Assembly: GCA_020637335.1 (NCBI GenBank)
Contig: JACJWC010000012.1
Coordinates: 114,950-178,949 of the forward strand
From: Acidobacteriota bacterium
GTDB taxonomy: Bacteria; Acidobacteriota; Holophagae; Acanthopleuribacterales; Acanthopleuribacteraceae
Direction: 5' to 3'
Length of the DNA: 64,000 nucleotides
The notes beneath the pieces are model-generated. The model did no database searches. It was not told the DNA's origin and saw only the letters and a list, made by a program, of their open reading frames with translations. The position numbers and the translations under genes are program-made. Positions 52,572 through 60,951 of the stretch are shown piece after piece (the first letter of the stretch is position 1; each line of letters starts with the position of its first letter).

Positions 52572-54524
52572 TCAGAGTTCATCTCCGAAAAAATCGGCCA
52601 TTTGTTTGTAAAACAGACGGGCCAATTGGCTGATTCGGGGATGGTCCAAGCGGTCGAAACTGGCAAGTACCGCCTCGCGATTGCGGGCTTTGCGCAAGAT
52701 GGTAAAGCGTCGTTCTTCTAGATAGGTTTCAATTTGGCTGATGAATTTGGGGTAGTGTTCATCGGGAAAATTCGCCTTGATATCCTCAAGGATATTGGTC
52801 AGCAGCCCAACCAGCTGATCTTCTTTATTGAGTTGACCTTGGTTGGGGCTGGGCGGTTCATCCTCTTCCTGTCCGTCTTCATCTTCCAAAACTTCGGGAA
52901 CAGGCGGCGGAACGGGAGGGGGCGTTGGTGGAACGGCGGCCTGGTACCCATCAAAATCAACAACCTCAACGGCTTCGATTTCAATATCGGTAGGGTCCGA
53001 TTCGCGTTCAAACACACCTGAAGACATGGGATCGGGCTTAAGCGGGTCGTCCTCAAACGCTTCCATGGTGATGGCCTGGGGCATCTCATGCGCTTCGGAA
53101 AAATCCTCGAAAGAGTCGACTGTTGGCAGGTCCGGAATAACTTCAACCACCTCTTCTTCCTCCGGCGAAGGTTCAGCATTTGAATCTTCCACCGGCGGCG
53201 GGGTGAAATCACGAATCTCCATGGTGTAGAAGGAATCATTCACATCCACCGATTCCGATGAATCAGATTCGGATTCCTCCTCCCCAAAATCCACTTCCGA
53301 AACATCCTGATCAGACGCTTCGGCATTAAAATCAAGCGAGAATTCGGTTGAAGGGGCCTCACTCGCATTTGCTTCAGGTTCGTCAAAAAAATCAAGGTCG
53401 GGCAGATCTTCCGAAGCAATATTATCTGGCTGCTCACTTGCCGAGTCGGCAGATACCTCCTCGGCAAATTCGGTTACTTCCTCAACAGGTTCGGGTTCGG
53501 GAATAGAAGCCTCAAAATTGCCGCTTTCCTCAAACTGGACTTGGTCCTCTTCAAAGGATTGGGATGCCATTTCAAATGCGTCCTCGGGAACGGCATCGCC
53601 GGGCTCTTCGCCGCGTTCGATTTGGTCCAGGTAACTGAGATCAGCGGTATCAATACGAGTCGGTTCAGATTCCGAATCTTGAAATTCTGGTTCGGCGTCA
53701 TCGTTGCTTTCGTCTTCAAGGACTTGCGGTTCTTCGGGCACGTCAGCGTCTTCCATGCTGGAGGGCGGCTGCGCTGGTTCGGGGGTTGACGGACGCATGG
53801 GCTTAGAAGGCCGGTCTGCTGGTGCTTCAAGGGCAAATGCGCCTTGTTCGGAGAGCATTTTGAACTCATTGGGCAAAATAAATCCACGTACGCCTTCAGC
53901 ACGAACCTCCTCGGCTGTGGAGAGCATGACAATGCCGCGTACTTCGGGTTCTGCCTGGAATGAAGGGGAATCCACCATTTTAATGGTCACTTTTCCTGAC
54001 TTCACCACCACGCCATCGCTCGCCGTAATCCGCTCGGCCTCGAAATGGTCGCTGCATTGGATCGTGACCTTTTTGGCTTTGATATGACCGAACTGACCTT
54101 TTTGCAGAATAAGTTCAATATCGCCTTCTGCGGTCAAGACTTGGGCCTGCCCCATTCCACTCAGGTGGATTACCGTATCGCCGGCATGGATTTCCGGCAC
54201 ACTGAAAGAGTCGCCTTCCAACAGGACCGATTCGCTAATTTGCAGAGCTTGAGCCAACTCCAAATGGCCAAAACTAATTTCACCCGAGGCGGCAACCAAA
54301 AGCTCTGCTGAAAAGTTTTTGACTTGGAGGCGCAGTTCACCACGCTCGGCGCTGAGCGAACTGCAGGTTACGTCGGCGGCTTCAGGCGCAAAGGAAATCG
54401 AGCCTTGATTAGATTTTATACTGAGGGGAACCAAGTTGCTTTCAATGACAATATCGCCCTCATTGCGGATGGTAATTTTATCACCCTGGATGGCGCATCC
54501 TTTTGGGATCACAAGTTTTTCCAT
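52572..54524 (-). CDS. Bactofilin-like beta-solenoid protein with long acidic region
   Basis: A 650-residue cytoplasmic protein. About 1-215 is a run of short hydrophobic strands with regular spacing (KITIRNEGDIVIESN, GSISFAPEA, GELRLQVKNF, GEISFGHLELA, GDIELILQKGQFGHIKAKKVTI in parts), as in bactofilin/FapA-type beta-solenoids. About 235-560 is extremely acidic (Asp/Glu/Ser/Pro), probably disordered. About 565-650 is a helical domain (QLVGLLTNILEDIKANFPDE, HPRISQLARLFYKQMADFFG). ATG 54524 has AGGTG upstream. It is probably co-transcribed with the DUF4388-SPOR gene. It may be a scaffold; function unproven. Confidence 0.65.
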   Translation of the reverse strand: MEKLVIPKGCAIQGDKITIRNEGDIVIESNLVPLSIKSNQGSISFAPEAADVTCSSLSAERGELRLQVKNFSAELLVAASGEISFGHLELAQALQISESVLLEGDSFSVPEIHAGDTVIHLSGMGQAQVLTAEGDIELILQKGQFGHIKAKKVTIQCSDHFEAERITASDGVVVKSGKVTIKMVDSPSFQAEPEVRGIVMLSTAEEVRAEGVRGFILPNEFKMLSEQGAFALEAPADRPSKPMRPSTPEPAQPPSSMEDADVPEEPQVLEDESNDDAEPEFQDSESEPTRIDTADLSYLDQIERGEEPGDAVPEDAFEMASQSFEEDQVQFEESGNFEASIPEPEPVEEVTEFAEEVSADSASEQPDNIASEDLPDLDFFDEPEANASEAPSTEFSLDFNAEASDQDVSEVDFGEEESESDSSESVDVNDSFYTMEIRDFTPPPVEDSNAEPSPEEEEVVEVIPDLPTVDSFEDFSEAHEMPQAITMEAFEDDPLKPDPMSSGVFERESDPTDIEIEAVEVVDFDGYQAAVPPTPPPVPPPVPEVLEDEDGQEEDEPPSPNQGQLNKEDQLVGLLTNILEDIKANFPDEHYPKFISQIETYLEERRFTILRKARNREAVLASFDRLDHPRISQLARLFYKQMADFFGDEL

Positions 54525-54608
54525 ACCAGTCACCTATCGATAAAAAATAGATTCATTTCCTTAATCGGCAGTTTAACCCACGCACTAAACTGGGTAAAGG
54601 TTAAGTTT

Positions 54609-55865
54609 TCAAGCATTTTGGCTCACTTTTACAGGCAGATCAGCATCTTTTCGAACCAATTTCACCACCAATTCCAAACGGGCAGATCCGGGATTGGTAT
54701 TCCAAATCTGGATTGGCTCCAAAATTCGATATGCCTCGCTCAGTTTGCGTAAATCCCGCGCGAATGCTGCCGTATCACAGCCGAAAAACAACACGTAGGG
54801 AACCGGCCGGTTCACAAGTTGGTCGACCAGTTCTGGCTCCAGTCCCGAACGCGGAGGATCCAAAAGAACCAAATCGAGTTTTTCCAATGGAACTCCATCT
54901 CGTTTGACCGCTGAGCCGGCTGTACCTGGCCAAATCTGCAATTGTTCAAATCGATCCTGCAGTTTTTGCAGGTTGAGAATCGCAGCGGATTCAGGTTCGC
55001 TGGCCCACACCAGGGAAGATTTAGCCAAAGCGGTGATTAAAAAGCCTGAACCGGCATGCGCATCCCAAACGGAACGGGCCTGAACCGAGGTCTGGAATTG
55101 AGACACCGCTTGCCAGAAAAAGGGCCAGGATGCCAGATTGGCTTGAAAAAATGCACGGGGCGAGAGGCGGACATGAAATCCGTTCCAATCGGCCTCAATC
55201 CAAGGCTCGCCCCAATTTCGCGTTTGGCACAAAACACCACTCACGCCCGGCAATTCAGCGAGCGCCGCACACAAGCTCGGATTTAGGGATTCGCATTCCA
55301 ACTCAAATGCGACTTGCTGGTCTTTCTGAATGGCAAAAAAAAGCGACGCCGATTCAGGGAATTTTGGCTGAAGTTGCTGCAGAGCCGACAGAAGATCGTT
55401 CATGGGATTCGCCAATATTCTGCAGAACTGAATGGGCACAAGTTGGTTGCCGGCTTGGTTAAAAAAGCCAATGCCGGCACGCCGCGACACCTGCAGACGC
55501 CCACGCCAGCGTGAGGCATCCAAGGCAAAATCCCTCCAGACCCAATCGATATCGTTTAATTTTGCCGTTCTCAACAAGACGTCCCGCACCATATCCTGCT
55601 TCAGACTTGCCTCGCCTGGTGCATCAACACTGAGCAGATTGCAACCGCCACACTTGGGAAAATGGGCACAGGTTCTTGGCTGTCGGAGCGGGCTCGGTTC
55701 CAGTAAAACGCTATCTTCGGCCCAATGAACACCCTTTTTTTTACTAAATCGGGCGATTTCGACGATGTCTCCGGGAACGCAATTGGCGCAAAAGACGACC
55801 TTGCCATCGTCCTGGTAACCCAAGCCCCATCCGCCATTGACCCACTTTTTGATTTCGACCCGCAT
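54609..55865 (-). CDS. RlmD/RumA-family 23S rRNA (uracil-C5) methyltransferase
   Basis: A 418-residue SAM-dependent m5U methyltransferase. An N-terminal TRAM-like domain (VEIKKWVNGGWGLGY, VPGDIVEI) precedes a Fe-S cluster site (CAHFPKCGGC plus Cys in QFCRIL). The Rossmann fold has VWDAHAGSGFLITALA (SAM) and LVLLDPPRSGLEP, with the catalytic Cys in FFGCDTAAFARDLRKL. It modifies 23S rRNA (position 1939-type) or a related U. The ATG/promoter region is divergent from the DUF4388-J-domain gene, whose promoter overlaps its 5' end. Which uracil is modified cannot be read from sequence. Confidence 0.9.
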   Translation of the reverse strand: MRVEIKKWVNGGWGLGYQDDGKVVFCANCVPGDIVEIARFSKKKGVHWAEDSVLLEPSPLRQPRTCAHFPKCGGCNLLSVDAPGEASLKQDMVRDVLLRTAKLNDIDWVWRDFALDASRWRGRLQVSRRAGIGFFNQAGNQLVPIQFCRILANPMNDLLSALQQLQPKFPESASLFFAIQKDQQVAFELECESLNPSLCAALAELPGVSGVLCQTRNWGEPWIEADWNGFHVRLSPRAFFQANLASWPFFWQAVSQFQTSVQARSVWDAHAGSGFLITALAKSSLVWASEPESAAILNLQKLQDRFEQLQIWPGTAGSAVKRDGVPLEKLDLVLLDPPRSGLEPELVDQLVNRPVPYVLFFGCDTAAFARDLRKLSEAYRILEPIQIWNTNPGSARLELVVKLVRKDADLPVKVSQNA

Positions 55866-55883
55866 AAACCGCCAACTTATAGT
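55855..55883 (+). promoter_or_regulatory. Sigma70-type promoter of the DUF4388-J-domain gene
   Basis: TCGACC (55855-55860) and TATAGT (55878-55883) with 17-bp spacing. The predicted transcription start near 55890 excludes the in-frame ATG at 55884 and supports 55944. Confidence 0.45.
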
Positions 55884-55943
55884 ATGCTACATGGAAAGTA
55901 CGTATCATTATTCTACTTAAAGTTATTATCACCCGAATCGGCC

Positions 55944-57485
55944 ATGGAAATTAAAGAGTTCGAAACCCAAGAAATCAAAAATTCAAAAATTCCGTGGGTG
56001 ATTAGCGACATTCACCGCAACCGGAAGTCTGGCATTTTACATGTCATGGGCTCCAACAAAAAGTTTGGCCGGCGCATCTACATCCAAAAAGGCGAATTGC
56101 GGTTTGCCCTCTCCAATCAAGAAAGTGATCGATTGGGTCGGACCCTGGTAGAACAGGGCATTATCACCGAGAGTCAATTCACCAAAACCATCTTGAAGCT
56201 GGATAAGAAGAAACGATTTGGCCAATATTTGCTCGAACAAAACCTGTTGGATGAAACGCGCCTGAATCAGGTTATTAAATCGCAAATTTCCAACATCATC
56301 ATGAGCACGTTTGATTTGGACTCCGGTTTGTTTTTTTTTGAAGAGCGCGAACTCAATTTACCGCCCGATTTACAACACGATTTCCCGTTTGGTCCCTTCA
56401 TGCTCGAGGGGATCCGGAACTTGCGCAACCTGTTCCTGTTGTACGAGGAATTGGAAGAGTTTCAGGAACAAAAAATTGCCATGGGCAAATACCCCTTGGT
56501 TCCTGTGGAAAAACTGCCACTGAACCCCCAAGAAGCCTATGCATTTTCGCGGGTAGATGGGTTTTCCACCTTAAGCCAGTTGGAAAAAATCTCGCGTATG
56601 GAAAAGGATCCGTTCTCCAAACTCATGCTGGCCTTGCTGTGTTTAGGCGTTGTTGAGGCCGAGCGCCAAAAGGTTTTAGAGTTTGTAAACCGCTTTGACA
56701 AACCGGAAAAGCTGACTTCCGAAGCGCTTCCCACCATTGCCTTGGCCCACTTGACCAAGCAGCAAACCCAAGATCGCGAAAAGGTCATTAAAAAATACCT
56801 GGAGATTCAATCCAAGACGTATTGGGAATTCTTGGAAGTCGGCTCCAAATTCACCAGTGAGGAATTGCGCAGTACGTTTATTAAACTGAACAAAAAATTC
56901 CATCCAGACACCTGTAATGCCGAACACTTACAAGATTTGCGCTCGCACCTCAACCAGATTATTTCCCATTTGAACTTGGCCTTTAACACCCTAAATGACC
57001 CGAATACGCGCAGAACCTACATCCAAAAAACCAACCAAAAAGAACCGCTGGACCAGCACAATCTGATGAATAAAGAAGATCGGCTGAAGCTGGCAGAAGA
57101 AACGTATAAGATGGGGCGCAGGTTCATGCTCCAGGAAGAATTGTTCAACGCCTACCGTTATTTGGAACAGGCCCAGCGTTTAAGCCCCAATGACTCGCGA
57201 ATTCTTTTCGATTTAGCCATGGTCGAGATGCGCAACCCCAAATGGCAGGCCAAGGCCAGAGCCCATCTGCTTAAGGTCATCGAGTTGGCACCCACCCATG
57301 GCAAAGCCCATTTTGCCCTCGCCCAAATTTACATGGAAAGCAACGCCAAGAGCCAGGCCGTCAACCACTTAAAACAGGCAGCGGAATACGATCCGGCCAA
57401 TGAGGAAATTTTTGTGCTGCTCGAACAGCTGACTCAACAGGGCAAAGGCAGTTTCCTGGACCTTTTCGGAAAGAAAAAAACCTAA
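55944..57485 (+). CDS. DUF4388 - J-domain - TPR protein
   Basis: A 513-residue cytoplasmic protein. DUF4388 is at about 15-140 (SDIHRNRKSGILHVMG, IYIQKGELRFALSNQESDRL in parts, LVEQGIITESQF, LLEQNLLDETRL). A middle helical region follows, then a DnaJ-like domain (about 300-370: TYWEFLEVGSKFTSEELRSTF, KKFHPDT with the HPD that stimulates Hsp70, LNLAFNTLNDPNTRRTY). Three TPRs (about 385-500) end the protein. This order is known from DUF4388 proteins of Deltaproteobacteria and Acidobacteriota and suggests a signalling adaptor that recruits DnaK. The start is ATG 55944 (weak ribosome site); ATG 55884 is an alternative. Confidence 0.82.
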   Translation: MEIKEFETQEIKNSKIPWVISDIHRNRKSGILHVMGSNKKFGRRIYIQKGELRFALSNQESDRLGRTLVEQGIITESQFTKTILKLDKKKRFGQYLLEQNLLDETRLNQVIKSQISNIIMSTFDLDSGLFFFEERELNLPPDLQHDFPFGPFMLEGIRNLRNLFLLYEELEEFQEQKIAMGKYPLVPVEKLPLNPQEAYAFSRVDGFSTLSQLEKISRMEKDPFSKLMLALLCLGVVEAERQKVLEFVNRFDKPEKLTSEALPTIALAHLTKQQTQDREKVIKKYLEIQSKTYWEFLEVGSKFTSEELRSTFIKLNKKFHPDTCNAEHLQDLRSHLNQIISHLNLAFNTLNDPNTRRTYIQKTNQKEPLDQHNLMNKEDRLKLAEETYKMGRRFMLQEELFNAYRYLEQAQRLSPNDSRILFDLAMVEMRNPKWQAKARAHLLKVIELAPTHGKAHFALAQIYMESNAKSQAVNHLKQAAEYDPANEEIFVLLEQLTQQGKGSFLDLFGKKKT

Positions 57486-58078
57486 GTCCGGGTTGAAAAC
57501 CGTTTTTGCAAGCGCGCATAACGGTACATGACTTTGCGCACATATCGGGTTCGGACCGGCTGCTCGGATTTGAGTCGCGAAACACGGGTCGGTCCGGCAT
57601 TGTAAGCGGCCAAAGCCGTTTCCAAGGATCCGAATCGATCGACCAGACTGGCCAAATAGTCCACACCAAAAGAGATGTTCCATTGCGGTTCATAAAAAAT
57701 ATGGTGATTAAAGGCGTATTTAGCCAACTCTTCCTTAGTCAAAATACGCCTCGGCATGACCTGCATCAGGCCTTTGGCCCCAAAGCGCGAGTAGGCACAA
57801 TCATCAAAGGTGCTTTCCACTTGGATGACCGCCAGAACCAAAAGCGGGTCGAGGTTGTTTTCGTAGGATTTGTCCAGGATCCACTGGCCGATATTGAGCC
57901 GTTCCAACTGGGGCGTATCACGCATACGCGGCTCGAGGAACTGCGCGATGTGAAAGGCCATCTCGTCGTAACGATAGAGATCGATTGAATCGGACGCACC
58001 GATTGATGAAGGAGCAGTTGGCCTTAACCCCTGAGTGCAAACCAGGGCCAGGCACAACAACCAAATTGTCTTTCGCAA
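57482..58078 (-). CDS. Lytic transglycosylase (SLT, MltE/Slt-like)
   Basis: A 198-residue exported muramidase-like enzyme that cleaves glycan strands to 1,6-anhydro ends. A signal peptide (about 1-18) precedes a goose-lysozyme-type SLT domain: LVLAVIQVESTFDD (catalytic Glu), GAKGLMQVMP, NISFGVDYLASLVDRFG and ALAAYNAGPTRV. The TTG start at 58078 has AGAGGTG four bases upstream. The stop overlaps the convergent DUF4388-J-domain gene by 4 bp. It lies downstream of ruvC but 110 bp away. Confidence 0.92.
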   Translation of the reverse strand: MRKTIWLLCLALVCTQGLRPTAPSSIGASDSIDLYRYDEMAFHIAQFLEPRMRDTPQLERLNIGQWILDKSYENNLDPLLVLAVIQVESTFDDCAYSRFGAKGLMQVMPRRILTKEELAKYAFNHHIFYEPQWNISFGVDYLASLVDRFGSLETALAAYNAGPTRVSRLKSEQPVRTRYVRKVMYRYARLQKRFSTRT

Positions 58079-58188
58079 ACGTTCACCTCTGTTCCTCTAA
58101 CGGGAACAAAAAACAGGGCATGCTAGCAGAAAAACCAGACAAAAGCTAGCTCTTTTACCAAAAATTCACATGACTGGACAGGCGAAAA

Positions 58189-58701
58189 TCAACTAAAGCG
58201 GCCTTTGCCAAACGGGTTAAGACCGTGCATTTTCATGGGATAGGAATGCGCATGGCAGATGGCCAAGGCGTAGGCATCCGCAATGTCATGCGGCGTGGGA
58301 ATGGTCGGCAGGTTGAGCAGGTGTTTGACCATCATCTGAACCTGTTGTTTTTCGGCGCGACCAAATCCGACAACTGCTTTTTTGACTTCGGTCGGATTGT
58401 ATTCCTCGACAGGAACCTGCCGTTTGGCCGCACACAATAAAACAACCCCGCGCACCTGACCCAGCATTAAGGTGGACTTGACGTTGACCCCGTGAAAAAC
58501 CTTCTCCACAACCAGAACCTGCGGTTGGTGTACATCAATGAGACCCAGCAATGTGGCCTCTAATTTCACCAGTCGCTCGGGAAGGGCCAGCGTTTTGAGT
58601 TGAATCGCCTCACCGTGCAAGGCGGTGAGTCGATTGCCATTGACCTGGATCACTGCGACGCCGGTCGTTTGTGATCCCGGATCAAGGCCAAGAATGATCA
58701 C
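58189..58701 (-). CDS. ruvC: Holliday junction resolvase RuvC
   Basis: A 170-residue nuclease that cuts Holliday junctions with RuvAB. RNase-H-fold acidic residues are present: Asp7 (ILGLDPGSQTTG), Glu in VLVVEKVFHG, and the HDIADAYALAICH acidic pair. GQVRGVVLLCAA and YNPTEVKKAVVGFGRAEKQQV are also typical. The GTG start overlaps the yebC stop (GTGA), and the yebC-ruvC order is conserved in many genomes. ruvA/ruvB are not adjacent here. Confidence 0.97.
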   Translation of the reverse strand: MIILGLDPGSQTTGVAVIQVNGNRLTALHGEAIQLKTLALPERLVKLEATLLGLIDVHQPQVLVVEKVFHGVNVKSTLMLGQVRGVVLLCAAKRQVPVEEYNPTEVKKAVVGFGRAEKQQVQMMVKHLLNLPTIPTPHDIADAYALAICHAHSYPMKMHGLNPFGKGRFS

Positions 58702-59435
58702 GCTAATTCCGATTCATCGAAGTCCGCATTGGACCAAACATCCTGAACGTCATCGTGATCTTGGAAAAGATCAATCAGCTTCATCACCTTCTGCAGTGTT
58801 TCACCCGTTATCTGCATTTCGTTTTGGGGAACCATCACCATTTTGGCCGATTCTATACTGAGCCCCATTTTTTCCAGACGGTCGGAAATAACATGCAGAT
58901 CGTCAAAGGCAGTATAGATGCCCCAACTTTCCTCGAGATCTTCATAGTCCTCGGCACCAATTTCAATCAGGATCTCAGTCAGGTCATCTTCACTTTTGTC
59001 CTGCTTTGGCATGGTGATAAACCCTTTTTTGCTGAATTGCCATGCCACAGACCCGGCTTCACCCATGTTGCCACCGTGTTTGGAAAATAAGTGGCGAATT
59101 TCGGGTGTTGTCCGCCCTTTATGGTCGGTGGTTGCGGCCACCAAGATGGCAACCCCGCCCGGTCCATAACCTTCATAAATCAGCTCTTCTAAATCGACGC
59201 CCTCACCTTTGCCCAATCCTTTGTCAATTGCCCGTTTAATATTGTCGTTGGGCATGGACTGCGCTTTGGCCGCATTAACAGCGGCACGTAAGCGCGGGTT
59301 ACCATCAATATCCCCACCACCCATGCGCGCTGCGACGGTTAATTCTTTGACTAACTTGGTAAAAATCTTCCCGCGTTGCGCATCGACTTTGCCTTTGCGG
59401 TGTTGAATATTTGCCCACTTACTATGGCCTGCCAT
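58698..59435 (-). CDS. YebC/PmpR family protein
   Basis: A 245-residue protein of the TACO1/YebC family: AGHSKWANIQHRKGKVDAQR, a first domain with GGGDIDGNPRLRAAVNAAK, MPNDNIKRAIDKG, YEGYGPGGVAILVAATTDH in parts, and an acidic C-terminal end. Family members were first described as transcription regulators and more recently as ribosome-associated factors that ease polyproline stalling. GAGAGGG precedes the ATG. It is coupled to ruvC. Confidence 0.96.
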   Translation of the reverse strand: MAGHSKWANIQHRKGKVDAQRGKIFTKLVKELTVAARMGGGDIDGNPRLRAAVNAAKAQSMPNDNIKRAIDKGLGKGEGVDLEELIYEGYGPGGVAILVAATTDHKGRTTPEIRHLFSKHGGNMGEAGSVAWQFSKKGFITMPKQDKSEDDLTEILIEIGAEDYEDLEESWGIYTAFDDLHVISDRLEKMGLSIESAKMVMVPQNEMQITGETLQKVMKLIDLFQDHDDVQDVWSNADFDESELA

Positions 59436-59757
59436 GAAAAACCCTCTCGTTTTAACTTCGACCGAAATGGCCGCAAAACCTCAATATCCTAGCGAAAGAC
59501 GCGACAATTGGGAACCCACCCCCAGTTTCAAGGTCGATTCGTAACGCCAAACAAGGTCAAGGCAAGCCCTTTAGACATTTTCATTCAGCCTGATAATCGG
59601 GCAAGTTTATGAGTTTCCCAGCCTATTCCAGGTTCTTGCATGGGCGGGGCCATGACCAGGTGGCAGAATTTTTTTAAATTTTTTTTTAACCGCCGATAAA
59701 CCACTGTTAAAAAGCTTTCGTTCCAGCAGATGTCAAGCAAAAGGAATGGAGGACACC
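59436..59757. other. Gene-free divergent region
   Basis: No coding frame of note. An AT block with two T-runs (about 59667-59688) lies 70 bp before the next start and may act as an UP element; weak TTTAAC/TTAAAA boxes follow it. The rest shows no strong hairpin or repeat. Confidence 0.35.
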
Positions 59758-60264
59758 ATGAAAAAGTTAATGATCGCCACTTTCGCCAGCCTGTTCAGCT
59801 TAGCCTTAATCGCAGGCGAAACCCACTTTTTAAGAATTGAAATCAACGAAACCAAAGAAGAGGGCTCCCACGTCAACGTACGCTTGCCGCTCAATTTGAT
59901 TAATGCCTTTGAAGAAACCGTCCGCGACGCAATCGAAGAAGTGGATTTCGAAGGACATGAAATCAATGTTCGTCAAATCTGGGAAACCTTGAAGGAAGCG
60001 GGCCCGACTGATTTTATTGAAATCAACGATGCCAAAGGTAGTGTCAGAGTTTCCACCACCGGCAGCCAAATCCTGATTTCTGCCGACGGTGAATACCGCG
60101 ACAAAGTTTCCATGACCATCCCCTACGAACTGTGCGATGCCATTTTCACCGAAAAAGAGAATCTGGACTTTAACCGCATTGTTGCCATCCTGGAAAGTAT
60201 GGCCGGTCGTGATCTGGTTATGGTTAACAGCGAAGATGCCACGGTTCGCATCTGGATTGAATAG
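59758..60264 (+). CDS. Small exported protein, function unknown
   Basis: A 168-residue protein with a clear signal peptide (MKKLMIATFASLFSLALIAG). Two similar beta-alpha units follow: HFLRIEINETKEEGSHVNVRLPLNLINAFEE (in parts) with the second strand pattern VSMTIPYELCDAIFTEKE. Each ends in a segment that repeats the form DFIEINDAKGSVRVS and DLVMVNSEDATVRIWI. This internal duplication (about 20-95 and 96-168) suggests a two-repeat fold. GGAGG is six bases before the ATG at 59758. A bidirectional terminator follows. Very acidic; no family recognised. Confidence 0.7.
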   Translation: MKKLMIATFASLFSLALIAGETHFLRIEINETKEEGSHVNVRLPLNLINAFEETVRDAIEEVDFEGHEINVRQIWETLKEAGPTDFIEINDAKGSVRVSTTGSQILISADGEYRDKVSMTIPYELCDAIFTEKENLDFNRIVAILESMAGRDLVMVNSEDATVRIWIE

Positions 60265-60291
60265 GTTCAAACCAGAAGACAACCCTCCGAG

Positions 60292-60320
60292 AAAGGCCGG
60301 CCTTGGATCGGCCTTTTTTT
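60292..60320. terminator. Terminator between convergent genes
   Basis: AAAGGCCG (60292-60299) pairs with CGGCCTTT (60309-60316), and the T-run continues to 60320 on the plus strand. It serves the exported protein and probably the convergent cyclase-family gene as well. Confidence 0.8.
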
Positions 60321-60951
60321 ATTGCAAAAGGATGGCCCGCACGGGCGCGGCATCGGCACCCATCAAGCGCAAAGGCAGGGCCACTAGCTGATAGATGCCG
60401 GGATCAACATCGCTCAGGACCAAGCCCTCCAAAATCGATAAGTCGCGTTGGCGAACTGCCTGATGGCTGGGCAATTCTTTGGAATCTTCCACATCAATGG
60501 AGGGGGTATCAATGCCCACCAATTGAACCCCCTGATCCGCTAAATAGTGGATCAGATCGGGGGCAAGCGCCATAAAATCTGAATTCCAGCGATTTGGATC
60601 TGGAAATGATCCCGTCTTGAACAGGATTCGCGGTGTTTCAATCACCGCCTCAATATCTGCCAGTCCAATCCGACCAAAAGGTCGAGGCAGCACTTGCACC
60701 ACCTGGCAGGGTCCCAAATAGGGAATCAAAGAGCGTTCCCCGATGCCCAGCCCTTTGGGATCGTAATGGTTAGGGCCATCTGCGTGCGCGCCCAGATGCA
60801 GGGTGGTTTCGATAGACGAGAGCATCAAATGATCACCCTGATCAAAGGACATGCTGGTTTTGAGTTGATAGGACACATCGCCAGGAAATACGCCGAGACG
60901 GTTGGTTATCGGAGGCGAAATATCAAAAAGGCGTTGGTAGCCAGTCAGCAT
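60319..60951 (-). CDS. Cyclase-family metal-dependent hydrolase (kynurenine formamidase-like)
   Basis: A 210-residue enzyme with the cyclase/KynB metal motif HLGAHADGPNHY near 50 (HxGxHxDxPxH), an N-terminal QRLFDISPPITNRLGVFPGD and later motifs DTPSIDVEDSKELPSHQAV. KynB members hydrolyse N-formylkynurenine; other family members act on different amides or are uncharacterised. The ATG at 60951 overlaps the last base of the Pit stop (TAATG). No other tryptophan-degradation gene is nearby, so the substrate is uncertain. Length fits KynB (about 210). Confidence 0.85.
   Translation of the reverse strand: MLTGYQRLFDISPPITNRLGVFPGDVSYQLKTSMSFDQGDHLMLSSIETTLHLGAHADGPNHYDPKGLGIGERSLIPYLGPCQVVQVLPRPFGRIGLADIEAVIETPRILFKTGSFPDPNRWNSDFMALAPDLIHYLADQGVQLVGIDTPSIDVEDSKELPSHQAVRQRDLSILEGLVLSDVDPGIYQLVALPLRLMGADAAPVRAILLQ

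Noticed and set aside
52843..53229. A Ser-rich plus-strand frame opposite the acidic protein
   Set aside because: The Ser/Thr runs are the complement of the Asp/Glu-rich codons of the real gene.
55725..55943. Upstream extension of the DUF4388-J-domain protein
   Set aside because: It runs antisense into the methyltransferase gene, and a promoter-like pair lies inside it.
58121..58151. GCTAGC...GCTAGC pair between ruvC and the transglycosylase
   Set aside because: Only 6 bp, each arm is itself palindromic, and the T-run is too far away for a terminator.
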